From Atopsyche davidsoni (taxonomy: Eukaryota > Arthropoda > Insecta > Trichoptera > Hydrobiosidae), in NCBI GenBank assembly GCA_022113835.1, contig JAILWY010000009.1:10578001-10642000 (forward strand): 64,000 nucleotides of DNA. The letters run 5' to 3'. Of the stretch, positions 12,672 to 25,362 are shown piece after piece; positions within the stretch are counted from its first letter, which is position 1, and every line of letters begins with the position of its first letter. The notes under the pieces were generated by a model that saw only the letters and a list, made by a program, of their open reading frames with translations, did not search any database and was not told the DNA's origin. Made by a program: the position numbers and the translations under genes.

Positions 12672-12716
12672 CAAAGACAGCCATATATTTGTTATAAGGA
12701 GTTGGTTCTTCTCGTC
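12672..12716 (-). CDS. nAChRalpha6: Alternative exon 3, LLITNIW type (3a-like)
   Basis: A 45-nt exon encodes DEKNQLLITNIWLSL. The acceptor is TAACATATAG (AG at 12718-12717) after the pyrimidine-rich tract TTTCCCTTTCTG. The donor is TTG|GTAAGT at 12671, the same nine bases as in the other copy. It differs from that copy at four residues: Leu/Ile, Ile/Thr, Ile/Ala just before the loop D Trp, and Ser/Asn two residues after it. It joins exon 2 (…IIDV) and exon 4 (EWNDYN…) in phase 0 to give the canonical DVDEKNQ…LSLEWNDYN reading. A G-run-rich stretch lies about 100-130 nt upstream in the transcript (see 12817-12844), and the other copy lies 9.2 kb upstream. Confidence 0.96.
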
Positions 12717-15700
12717 CTATATGTTAGATACAACAGAAAGGGAAACATCAGCCGTTAGTAGGTACCACAGAACATGTCATGCAACAGTTGGAGTGGGCAG
12801 AGGGCGACATGACCGGCCCGCCCCGCGCCCCGCCCGCCGCCCCCACAGATAAAGCAAACAACCCCGTCATCTGTGCTTTTTATTTCCTCAGCGGTGATGT
12901 CAGCAAACATGGAGAAAACATAAAGCACCAAAGACGATCACGGCACCGTTGACCAACGCAAAGAAGCCTCTGAAGCCGTTGCGCAGATTTGCAAAACATG
13001 GGCTTACTCCACGAACGCTTTGTCTTTCATTTCAACAATAACGAATTAATAAGTATTAATTAAAATTTTTACAAAGCTAGAGAACGCTGCCTTGCATAGA
13101 AAGACAGTATTCTGTAGCATTTGGTATTCAGAGAACGGAAACAAAGAATAAGAGAAGCCGCCTTGCAGTAATTAGCCGGGCTCAGTTCGGCGACGCGCGA
13201 CGCGGCACCACGCAGCTCTTTTGAGAGATTTTTTTTACTAACACGTTCCGAATGAAGCGAAACGGCCTGCACTATAGGGGGGATTTCCCATTGTCGCCGA
13301 AAAGCTTTCCCGGAATAACCGTTGACCTCATTTTGCCTTTAATGTTCCCACACATTATGTGGCCATAAACATTTAGAAACACTTTTTATTTCAACAATTT
13401 CTACTTTCGGCAAATATGGACTCAGATAAGCTCTATTTTGTAACTTATATTGCATCTCTAAATTTTCGCACAACAATATTACTATAATAGTCACTACCTA
13501 CTTACGATATTATCTCATTTACAACCATTTGTCATTATAACAATATAGTCGTGCGCATGTTAATTAATTACAACATACAAGAATTAGTTCCGCATTACTG
13601 TTACACCGTTCCTCAGCCTCGGGGGTAAACCCTTTGCTTACTTTAGATAAACGAGAACATTATTGTTCTCAGCAACATCATAACAAATTATTTCAACACT
13701 ATCGTTTCAGCTTGGTGAGCAAAGTTAAAAAATAATGTCAATGTGCTCTTCTCACTCCTTATTATAAAACCAAATGAATAATTAATAAGTAGGCACATCG
13801 AATATTTAAGCGATGGACAAATATTTATATTCAACTTTACCTTGATAAAATTTATGGTTCTCTTGACTGAGCGTTGTTTTTTGCGTAATTTTATGAAAAG
13901 CTTTTAATTTTGTTTACATACAAAAAATTGAAATATAACGGAGATTTTAGACATTCACATCCCAAATTCAGAATGGTAAACAGCTAAATTTTCACACAAA
14001 GAACGGCTTCCCGTATCGAGGTCAACAAAAAGAATTTCATACGGGAAAAACACAAGGCGGGAAATGGAATAATCAACCCGAGGAGAGGAGACTCTCGGAG
14101 CCTTTGTACACGCGTAATTCCCATTAATATGCTGGGATCAATAGTATGCAGATGTACCGGGGAGCGGATCCACCTTAACCTGCATTCCCACACAACGCGA
14201 GGCGTGCCCTCGACTTAATATGCAGTCGGGAATCTGCCTGGAAACTTTCAAATTGAGATGATGCCGAAGTTCAGGCGTAAGAGTGTCGCTTCCGCAGAAC
14301 ACTCGAGGCCCTCCCTTCTGTTTGCCGCCACATCGCCACAACAGATCTCTGTTTGCCCAAGCCAGGGGCGAATACAATATGATGGAACTTGTGTGCTGTA
14401 CAGCCGCCATAGTATAACTAATTGAAACTTTTGTTTCTGTTATCTTAATATATTATTTTAAAACAAAAGCATTCTGAATGTTACTTTTGATTGGATGCAT
14501 CTAAGTCAACAATGTGAGCGCCAAAAACATGGCAAGCTACAGAAATTTGATAACTAGCATTAAAACGCTTAGAAGTAAAGTTTTATTGGCATATTTCAAA
14601 CAAATAATATATTTTTTAAATGATTACTTTAAAATAATTATTAACGGTTAAAAAAAATGATTTAACGTGATTTTCTAGATTTTTCCATAGTAAATATAAT
14701 TCACGCGACCCAGAACTGTCCCAGGAATGATACACGTTGAGTGTCAATAATACTCCCGTTTCCGAATAACAACCGTTAATGCAGACATAAAAAACGGATC
14801 TTTCACCCGCGACGGGAGCCGACCGCCGGCGCAAATCCATTTTCCATATTTACATTCTAACCAATTGATCAAAACTTCCAAACTGCGGATCCAAAGTCGG
14901 TAACTTTACCTCCATTTCTTTTTCCAAAAAAATATCGAAATGTATTCATCTTCGACTTCCACATAAATCGGGTGTGCGGAAAGGGGTACCAGTAAAGCTC
15001 CTGATAAACTATGGAACTCTTCCCCTGGCGACTGCTCGCACACCTCGCACCCTCCCACTCTCACACCTCCTGCACGCACACGATGGACTTCCATATGCTT
15101 GCCGCGGCCTCAACAGCCTTCCGCGATGCCTTTCCATTAAAATTAACACATACTTATGGTAAAATGATTTTAATTTAAAGTCAGTAAAATGGGCGATTAT
15201 AAACATAATAAATACAGAAAAATCTATTAACAACAAACAAATATTGTCAAGCTTTTTGACATTGTTTATTTTTGTTGTCATTTTTTATTCAACTCCAAGA
15301 TAACAAAGATAGATCGTATTCAACCGAAGAAAAATGCAATCTTGACACAAAAAAACAAGACATAAATTGTTGGCTGGCTTGACAGCGCTTGAATTTTTAG
15401 CCTCAAAGAAGTTCATAAATTTCAGAAGCGCTACCAAATTAGAGCCTCGCTGAAGCTCGCTGCATTAGGCGGCCCGCCCCACGCGTGCGAACAACTCGGC
15501 AACTTCCCGTGCCACGATGAACTTTTGACAAATTCGCGAAATATATTTGGCGGAATGAAGCCCCGGGAGGCGCTTCTTGGCACTCCCCCCCCGGCCGCGA
15601 TGCTCAAATACGAATTGGTGTAAATGCGAAGCTCAGGAAAGCTATGCGGAGTGGTCCGCCATTATTTATCCGCGCCACTCCCGCCGTGGATGTGTTACAA

Positions 15701-18700
15701 CTCAACGTCTTTCTTTTTTGATAGGCGAGGTTTTGTCGGATAACTGATCACTTTCGGGAACTATGTTCACAAATTTTCCTGATAAATGTTACCCGATATT
15801 ACTAACAGGATATTTTAAATCAGCAGTCAGTTATTTATCAAAATAAATGTACACTTAAACACTTTCATAAAAACGATAATAATGTGATATAATCTTTCTC
15901 ACTTAAGGTAACATATGAATATGAAAACATTGTTTGCTTTAATTATCTTATTATCCTGTGAAAACAAACTGATTATATGTATACATAATAATAATTAAAG
16001 CAATTATTTTCTTATAATTACGACGTTCTTCTGGGGTTGTGTGAGGAAGAAACGATTATCGCTCACCTCGAGATATAATCATTTAAAACAAACAGGGCCA
16101 ACCTTCACAACCTGCACCAATGTTTACGTTATTACGGCTGACCCCCCTCTCCTGTTCACACAGCCCCCTAATTACTATGCACCCTTGAATTTCGCCCACG
16201 TTTAACCTTTTCTATCAAGAATACTTTCAGGTCGACGGAAAAATAGATGCGGTTGTGGACCTTAAGGTGTTTACGACCTCTCACGTCGAACATATAAATT
16301 AGTTGTACAAAATGATTTAAATTTACTCGTACAAACTTCATTAATTTCCTAGTGAATTTGATTTTTAGCAATAAATAATTGCTTCGGTTTATTATATAAA
16401 ATTCCACAAAATATATTTAATCATAGTTAATGGTATTAATAAAGAATATAAGTAGTCGCTTTTGAGTAACGCATAACTTTCATAATTTATTGTTCGATTA
16501 ACTTCCCGGGCCACAATTTGCCCCGCTATTCGACCCCAACTATGGAGTAACACGTGTCGCATTAATGAGAATTGTCTATTTTCCTTCGGTTGTTACACAT
16601 GGGCAAACAAGGCGAGTCGGCTTTTGTCTCCGGTCAAAGTTTTAAGCTCAACAGGGTTCCGAAACAACATTTCGAATTAAGACGATATCATTATCAAATT
16701 CGGGTTTAAGCAATAAAAACACCAAACCCAACTCCGTTATAATAATTACGTGACAAAACTGTTTAACTACTGAACAGAGATTAATACATCCTTTATTTCA
16801 ATTAAATTTATCTCCCAGGGCAATCTCGAAAACAAAGTGTAAATTTATTTTAGATAGCGGAAGGCACGATAAGAAATCACTTAAAACGCCGCTCGTAGAT
16901 CGAACAACTTAGTTAGCAAAACATTTAGGAAGTGTCGTTTAAAGAAAGTCTTTTTCAGATTCAACAAGCGTGACTTATTCACTTTTGCTCGGGCTCTCTT
17001 AGTCCTTACATCGGAGCGAGACGAGGAGATCTCTTAATAAATCGCGTGCAATGATCCGGGGGACTTTCAAAGTGATTTGGGCTAAGGAAAACGGGACGCT
17101 GCCGGAGGACGCCCGAGGACCGCACCGCTTGAGAGCTACAGTCTCGCCTCGATTACGCTCTGACAAATTGTTTTGTTTCAAATGTTGTGGCTCGGTATGT
17201 TAATTACACAAGGATGATCCATTCATTTATTTGATTATTTATTGTGTAGAGATTTGAATCAAATTTTACACATTTGAAATATAATTAGATCAATTTGTTG
17301 TTACTAGATTACGTATTAATTTATTGCTACCGTTGTGATTGTTTAAGCACTATGCAGATTCTGAGGACATCACAATTCAATAGTATTCAACCAAATTATG
17401 CAAATTTCGCAGTAGTCGTGTCAACCACCCGCATGAATTTCTTAGATCCATCATCAACGACCGGCTGCATCTCAGGACGGTCGATAGTGGAATGGAGGAA
17501 CAATGGGCAGCCCAGCCGGCCGCTCGATTTATTGTTTTCGCTTCGACTGAATATTTGATGAATTGACATTGAATTGAGGGCCTGCGGGCTGCGACCCGTG
17601 GATGAGCCGCGAACAAAGCGCGGCTCCCATGCGGGATGCTTTGTTTGCTGATTTATATCAATACGTATGGTTAAATCGTGCTATCTGCCTACACCACCGC
17701 TCGCATTGTTTTTCCCTGTTTTTGCTTTAAGAGTAATGTAAAATATACATGTGCGATTTCAATTTTACCGAGTTTATAAAAAAGTTACTACACATCATCG
17801 ATCATAAATGTAAATACTGTGCACGAACAGTACGAGCAGATTTTAAACTTTGAGTACTTTTTCAGATTCTTACTTAAACCTTTATTAGAAAAATAAAAAA
17901 GAAAAATTACAAGATTTCAAATTTATTATCTGCCTAAATTTATTTGTGCGTTCTACGTGTTTTTTGTTAAATAAATAAAATTCGTATAAATAATAAATAT
18001 GTTGATTCTAAATAGAATATTATATCTCAGTTGAATTATTTGAATAACATTTTTTTACTAAAAGTTATATCGGATCACATCTGCTACCTCAAAATAGAAC
18101 TTTAATGCATTGTAATTAGTAGAAACAACACAGTATAATTGCTTCTATAACTCACTCACAGTTAAAATTTCATTTTCATACGAATACAAATTGCTCTCAA
18201 CGTTTTTAATTTTCTGTATTTATTGGGGCGCGTAAACCATTTTAATAAGCGAGGTCGTGAATTATTGCATGTGTCGATTTTAATTGGTCAAGTTATTCGT
18301 TTGAAGCGACCGCTGGTGCTATCCATCACACAAATGACTTCCACTGGTATTATTTGTTATGTTTCATAAAGACTGTTTTACAACTGAATCATAATTTTAA
18401 TTTACGATACAAAATGTAAGGGACACGTGACTTATCGATAAAAGGTGGTTCTATTTTGAGCTGAGCACCCTCGCGAGCTGCATAACTGAAGTGAACTAAA
18501 TTATGTATTGATTTTGTAAAAACGATGTATTTCTAAGCATAACTAAATACAATTTCTATTACCTTTATGAATAATTCTATGATAATACATTATTTAAAAG
18601 ATGCCCACTTAATAATACTCATTAACACTTAAGGCAACACAATTTACAAACACACACTCATTATAACAACAGTAAAACCAAAATTCTGGCATTGTTTTTC

Positions 18701-21700
18701 TTCCATTTATTTGGTAAACATTTTTACAAGCACAATATATATTATGATCTCTATATTGGCAATTTTCCAGATCGTTAAGCAATTGATGAACCTTGTTTAC
18801 TTGTTGAATTTAGTGTAAAGGCCACATTTGTAATTCAATTCGAAATTTATTGTTATTATATTTTTGTTTTGTTTAGGTTTCTTAATCACTTCAATAAACT
18901 TATGTATAAATATTAATTTTAAAAAAAAACACTCACACGTATAACAGGAACTGATGATGTGTGGATAATATAGTAATATCTATATACAAGACTGTATGAA
19001 AACAAATATTCATAAAGGCTTGATAATGGATACGACAGAATTACCCTGATTCTTGATGTTGTCATCACTTACTGTTTTATACATAGAATATATAATTGTA
19101 CACTCAAAAATTAAATCATATTTAATTATTTCAAACTGATTTTATGTAAAATATATCAAAACACACACAAATAACTAAGAATGTTTCTACCTTACCCTTA
19201 TTAGTTATTACTTCTAAATACATGACTTATACAAAAACAATACCTACTGAAACACCTCACTTACATGCAAGTCGCTCAGTACGTCTCCTAAGTTTAATCG
19301 GAAAAGCACCATACAAATTAGCGAGAGGGTATTCACAGAACACCCCAACGCCACAGATGTGAGACTTTAGCCTTTGAGGGGCTACGACAGACCCTACCAA
19401 GTTTTCAACTGAACAGAACTGCACAGTTGAAGTGAAACGACTTTAAAGTTAACTATATATACACGATACACGAGTACAGCTCCTCGGCAGAGATTTGATC
19501 AGAGTCACCGCGATCATTTTAAGATAAAAATTACATTTTATTAACAACATGGTTAATTTGAATGCAATGTTATTATTCATTTATGAACTTATTTGTTTTT
19601 CAAAAAAATTAATCTGTTTTCAATATAGTAGCCCTTGGCGTAGACTTAATTAAAACATACTATCTGTCACTATAATTGTTAGTTCATAAAAAAATTATGA
19701 ATAAAACGTTCAATTTTTCATCAAACGAAATATTTAGTTTTCATTCAAAATCACACCGAAATATATTATTTTTATTGGAAATACCATTCAGCGTATATAT
19801 AAATTTTAAGTTTCGATTAGAAATTTAGTATAATACAATACGACCAAATAATCTTGGAATGTATGTTTATAACAAATCGCTTTTATTAAATATTATCGAT
19901 GTATGCCAAAAAAGTAAATATATTAAGTACTCATTTTAACTATTTCAAACATCCGACTGAATATTTACAAAACTAATAAATCTTTAATTATTTGCTCTCA
20001 GCATGAGTTGAAGTTTGCGACCGACAATTTCCTGAAGAGAAATTTGAGTTGGGTTTGGTGTAACACGGCAACCGAGTTTATTCCAATTTATGCTATCAAC
20101 GCCCTCATACAATTACCATCCCCAATCAAAGTGTATCGCCGCCAACCTGAAATGAATTAATTACCTGAAGATACCTCCTATTTTTAATGACGTAATTTAT
20201 ATGAAAACCTATTTTAGAACTTACAAATTGGATTATTTGAGATGGTTTATTGAAGGATTAAATTTGAATGCTTTTCTTCGTTAATAATTTTTGTTCAATT
20301 CAAATATAGTTAAAGGTGATTTTTATAGTCAAATCTAAATATAACACACATATACATGCTTTAAGATTACTTTTAGATTTAGATCATAGTGCTAAATATT
20401 ACTCTAGCCTGAACCGCCGTCAATCAAATAATAAATTTGGAGCTAAATTAGTTATTTTATATTTAATTTCCAAATTATAAAAAATATTTAATTAAGCATT
20501 TCAAATCTCAGCACAATAGAAATAGTTTTGATGTAAAAACATATTTCTTATTATATGATTTTGATCTAATTATTTTATCCATGTAGAGTTTTTAGGATTT
20601 ATTTATTGTTGATATTTTGAGGATTTCACATATTCATGAATAAATTTTATAATCAAATCAAAATTAGTTTCAATCATATTTTTAAAAAATAAACCGAATA
20701 TTTTTGGTAAATATGCAAACTCCAATCAGCGAACAAATAAACATAAATTAGATGAAACAAAAACAAGAATACCAGTGTAGTATTATCAAGATTAATGTAG
20801 ATACAATAAAGTTAACTTGGAAAATAAAGGCGTTGTGCGTAAAATAAATTAGTCCAATGATTGACCTCGTTAGACTACAGTTTTCCACTCTAGTATCCTC
20901 GCGATACGTAAAAACCAAGAAGATACCCAAAGATGTCTGCAATCTAGAGGGTTTTAACGATTTTGCTATACGTAAAAATATTGATTTGAATTATAAGTAA
21001 AAAGCTGTATCCACCAATTTCCAATAATGTTAATAAAACAAATAGACACATAAGAGTTTGTCGTAGTTCGATTTTTCATAACTCGCTTATATATCAACTT
21101 CTAAACTATGAAATATAAACCAGTGGCATTAGTCAAATTAATTATATGATAACTAAATCCGTTATCCCGGAGCTCCAGAAGTTCGATCATTCCAGAGTGC
21201 AGAGTTAACAGCAGCACTGCAGCCGCCTGGCGCACTAGGAGAATATTCTCAACGGACCGTAATTGGAATTGCGGCTATTTATAAAGTCGTACCTCTGCAC
21301 AGGGAACGGACCGTCACGGAGATACCAGAATATCTCGGCTATTACCGATTAGGGCACTCCCTTACGTTGCGGATTGGGATTACGTCGTGTCTCTAAACGG
21401 AACTGTCAAACCTAAGCTAGGATTTTAGTCAATGGCAACCAGAGAAACCTTTACAAAGCCTGCGGTTCGAGCAGATACAGATTCAATGTGGAGAATGTTC
21501 ATACATTTCAAAGTGAGAGGTGCGTAATCATGGAAAACCACAAATATCCCGCTGGGATAATTCTAATTTCGACATAGAAGCGACTGCTCACGAAACACAC
21601 AACATAAATACATTATTCATTAATAAACTTAGCTATAAACAAAAATAAACAATAAAAAAATATTTTAATTAAAACTTTTTATATTATAAGTTTGCGGTGT

Positions 21701-21925
21701 TTACGAAATGAAAGACAAACGTATTTCTATGTTTAATATCGATGTATAAACATGCTAATTCTGGCGGCAGTGATTTCAGAGAACATGAGAAACAGTATGA
21801 TTCGGAACAATGTTATCCTGATAAGAATGCAGAGTCCGCCAGCCGGTTCGTTGATTATCTCGGAGCTGTGGGATAAGCCAGCGAGCGAAGTTTGCGGTGG
21901 GCGGGCATCGTATCATGTCACTTAC
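12717..21925 (-). other. Intron between the two alternative exon 3 copies
   Basis: This intron is 9,209 nt. Next to the LLITNIW exon it holds a pyrimidine-rich acceptor tract and the G-run tract. Islands of more balanced composition lie at about 13080-13320, 14000-14400, 14990-15130, 15400-15720, 16020-16680, 16980-17180, 17440-17640 and 21170-21480. Between 17.7 and 21.1 kb it is nearly uniformly AT-rich. No further exon 3 copy with a DEKNQ start was seen, and no transposon protein. Confidence 0.8.
12817..12844 (-). promoter_or_regulatory. Putative G-quadruplex tract upstream of the LLITNIW exon 3
   Basis: On the transcribed-RNA strand there are five G runs of three or more (complementary to C runs at 12817-12819, 12821-12824, 12828-12831, 12833-12835 and 12840-12844), with loops of one to four bases. 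This meets the usual pattern for an RNA G-quadruplex. It ends about 100 nt before the exon 3 acceptor, where it could affect recognition of that exon. The sequence pattern is seen; the function is inferred. Confidence 0.45.
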
Positions 21926-21970
21926 CAAATTCAACCAAGCGTTTGTTGTCAGAATTTGATTTTTTTCGTC
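21926..21970 (-). CDS. nAChRalpha6: Alternative exon 3, ILTTNAW type (3b-like)
   Basis: A 45-nt exon encodes DEKNQILTTNAWLNL. The acceptor is CTACTTTAG (AG at 21972-21971) after a pyrimidine-rich tract, and the donor is TTG|GTAAGT starting at 21925. The peptide agrees, as I recall it, with the Drosophila alternative exon usually called 3b, so I name it by homology. It carries the loop D tryptophan (residue 12) of the complementary agonist face. It shares 11 of 15 residues and about 31 of 45 bases with the other copy. In transcript order it comes first, between exon 2 and the LLITNIW copy. Being 45 nt long and phase 0 on both sides, it can be included, skipped or combined with the other copy without a frameshift. 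It is too short to show as an ORF and is easily missed by gene finders. Confidence 0.95.
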
Positions 21971-24900
21971 CTAAAGTAGCAGAGATCGGGACAAAAGAGA
22001 AATCAAAATTCACATTAAAAAAGGTCGTTTGTAATATTAGGGGAGTTTACATATTTATACTAATTAACATATATTTTATACAATTTTATATTTGGAGAAT
22101 GGAGAAATTTTCAGCTTCGGAACGGGAAGAGACTGAAACGGATTAATATCAAACTTGTAGTCAACGGGATCAGCAATATAATGTCAGACTCATAGAGGAA
22201 ATAAACCATGTTCTTTAAACATGGAGATTTGGTATTTTTATTTAAAACATATAATCCAATCCATTGCTTAATATTTGACGTCGGTAAAAATACATTTTTT
22301 TTTCTTTTCATAATAAAAAAGTAGACTAGTAACGTGATCTAAAGATTGCGATTAAATTATTATAAACTTATTTTTAAATTAGTAATAATGGGCATTTTTT
22401 TTGCTTCTTCCAACAAAAATAAATATAATTCAATTTTATTTATGTCACACTAATAATCGTTGATGGTGAATTATATAAATAACAGATATTCATTCGAGAA
22501 TAAGAGGTCGTATGATACAAAACAATAATATTTGAAATTTGATAAATTACTTATATATTTTTCAGAAATGTTTATTTTCTCTATGCATGACATGGACCTG
22601 AAATAAATATACATTTTAATTCATTATTTTTTTTATTTTAGGTTAACCATAACGATACCACGAGAGAAACAAAATAAATGTACCATTTTTTTTTAATAAG
22701 CTATTAATGTTTAAATATTATAAAATAAAAAAGTAAGCTTATTACAAATATTAATAGTTCTTTTAATTGTTGTTATTTTTCCAGACATTAATAAAAAACT
22801 TTTTTATGCCTACTCAAACAAATAAATTGCCTCGGCTAACAACGGCCGAGACAAGACAAAATATGAGATAGTGCTCGGAGCACTTTGATAAATACTAGAC
22901 AGGCTATATGGGATTAATGTATTTAAACTTTGTTTATCGAATACAAACTTACTAACTAAGATAAACAGTTGGCTTATGTGAAGGTATTAAATCAGCTCCA
23001 GTGTGCACAAATTTATGAAAATGAGACGAAGATTCAATATAGTGCAAACAAAATTACTTTCGTTATACAGACTTGTTATAACTAAATATTTTCATAATAA
23101 TCATTCTACGAATGCTACTCGAATATACGTTTTATCGTTTGTGAGTGTGCGTATATTTATGTTTTTATGTAAGAAAAATAATTACGTCTTCAACAAGTTC
23201 TCATAAAAAGGAACTATTGTACAAACTGTAACCTTCTTCAGTATTTTTACATCAAAGTTACAAACAAGAACTGAAGACAGATATTCAACAAGACTTTCGA
23301 AATTAGTGGCAGAATGGTAGAAGCGAAGCCTCTAAAAGTTTCTTGCGAATGTTTGTTGGAGATCCTTGAAGTTTTCCTGTAACGGAGATATTACCATATA
23401 AACGAATATACCTTCTCCGTAATAATAATTCTACTTTTCCGAGAAATTTTGAATTAACTGCTTGGAGCACAAATATTTCCCGATAAAAAGTAGTAACTTT
23501 ACTGAACTTTGCTTTTTTTGGAAAATTAATCGTGTTCTATTCGATTGAATTATTTCCGAATTCTAATAAACGAAAATAAAATAAATTTCGTATCACAAAT
23601 TATAATTGTGTACCGCATTTTACGATGAATATTTTTGTGAGCTTTTCGTCTCCCTAATTATGTTTTTTCATTGAAACGTGAGATTTTAAATAATTTTATC
23701 TTGAATTTCAAAGTGAATTATTTATTATTTTTGTATGACAAAATTGTAAGAGTACCCATTAATTTCTTTTAAATTTAATTGCATACAAAAAAAATGTGAA
23801 ACATTTTACATTTTTCCCGTAAATAATCGTATTTCACAAAAATTAAATTAAAAATTCTGTGTCTAATAAACGGCAACGGTTCTATAGCTAACAAGTTATG
23901 TGATAGATAAAAGCAATTACCTATTCGGTTTCAAAGGTACAATAATAGCTTTGAATGAAGCTACGCACGCTCGTGCTCAATTATTTCAGCACGCTTTGAC
24001 TCTAAACTTTTTATGAACACGTAAATGACCAGATGCTATCCGGACTGGACAGCGGACAACACGGTCCACCCCACGGGAAGTGCATTCACTGAAAGTACCG
24101 CTTAATCACTCGCTGTTTTCAATGCTTTTTCACGCAACCTCGAACACAGCATTCAAATTTTAAAGGTACTTTCAAATAACTCGTTCCATTAAATCTACAG
24201 AACCTTGTGCAAATATCAGTTAAAATATTTTTTGACCGTCTATAATAATCATTATTATAATAGTAGTCTTGTCAATATTATTTTTGCCAACGATATAGCC
24301 AGAAAAAATTGTTAGTGAAATAATATAAATATATAAAGAACCTTAAAAAATGGCAGTCAATTTATGATTAGTGAACATTGCAATTAAACCTCATATGTCT
24401 CACATTTAAATAATTCTTAAAACCGCATTTAACTAAACAAAGGCAGATTTTTTTATTACTAGAAAAAAAAAATGATTTTTTAAAATAAAAATATACTTTT
24501 ACTAAAGCAATAAGCCTAGCAAAATATCTTATTTTTGTATTTTCATTAGTGTATAATTTCAATAGCAAAAACACCTCATTCGCGAGAAGTGCGAGTACAT
24601 TATATGTTTTACACTTTTTTAATACCTTTCAAGACAAGATATTGAATTATATGATTTGGAGTTACTCGTTAATCGTTATTGTGTTGAATATATGCTTTTT
24701 TCTTTTTACTTCTGGCGCTTTTAAAGGCTTAGTGAATTGTAGTTACTCTCTCTTAATGTTACAAATAACTCTTTTTAAGTAGACACACAAAATCGATTTA
24801 CATTTTCGTTTGTTTTTTTTTACAAAGCCTACTAAATGTGAACAACCTAAATGTTTAAAGTTACGCTGAAATCGTAGCGCTTACGTGATCGTATTTTCTA

Positions 24901-25346
24901 ATTTTAAAATATAGATCTACATTAACAGAAATATATAAAAATGTCATTATAACTACAGGATAAATATTTAATAATACACAAATTTACAACCGTGATTGTA
25001 CTCATAACATTTGATAATTATTGATTTGATAGGAATAAAAAAGTCGTTATTTTTTTCCTTGATCTTTAAAAATGTAAAAAATAAATCAAAGGAAATATGC
25101 AAATCGATATTTCTACGAATGATTCTACTCTAATGAGGAGTTTATTCCGAGTTTCGCCAAGGTGTGCCCGCAGAGTTTTCATTTCCATAAAAATTAAGTT
25201 CTTATTTAAAATATCGGGCTGGAGTTGAAGGCATTATTATTTGCATAAAAAATGTTATTTGCTCGGAGGAGATGCTCTCGGTCTGGGGCATTAAGAGATA
25301 CAAAAAGCCGGTGTGTTGCCTGCGCCGGCAGATGCTATCTCACTCC

Positions 25347-25362
25347 GCAGCCGGCCGGCTGC
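25347..25362. repeat. 16-bp perfect GC palindrome
   Basis: GCAGCCGGCCGGCTGC is its own reverse complement over 16 bases. It lies in a small GC island (25260-25380) of an AT-rich intron. It has no assigned function. Confidence 0.8.

Noticed and set aside
19681..19740. Minus-strand reading DEKLNV, considered as a third exon 3
   Set aside because: It diverges from the exon 3 consensus after three residues (no NQ, no loop D Trp) and has no AG acceptor at the right place.
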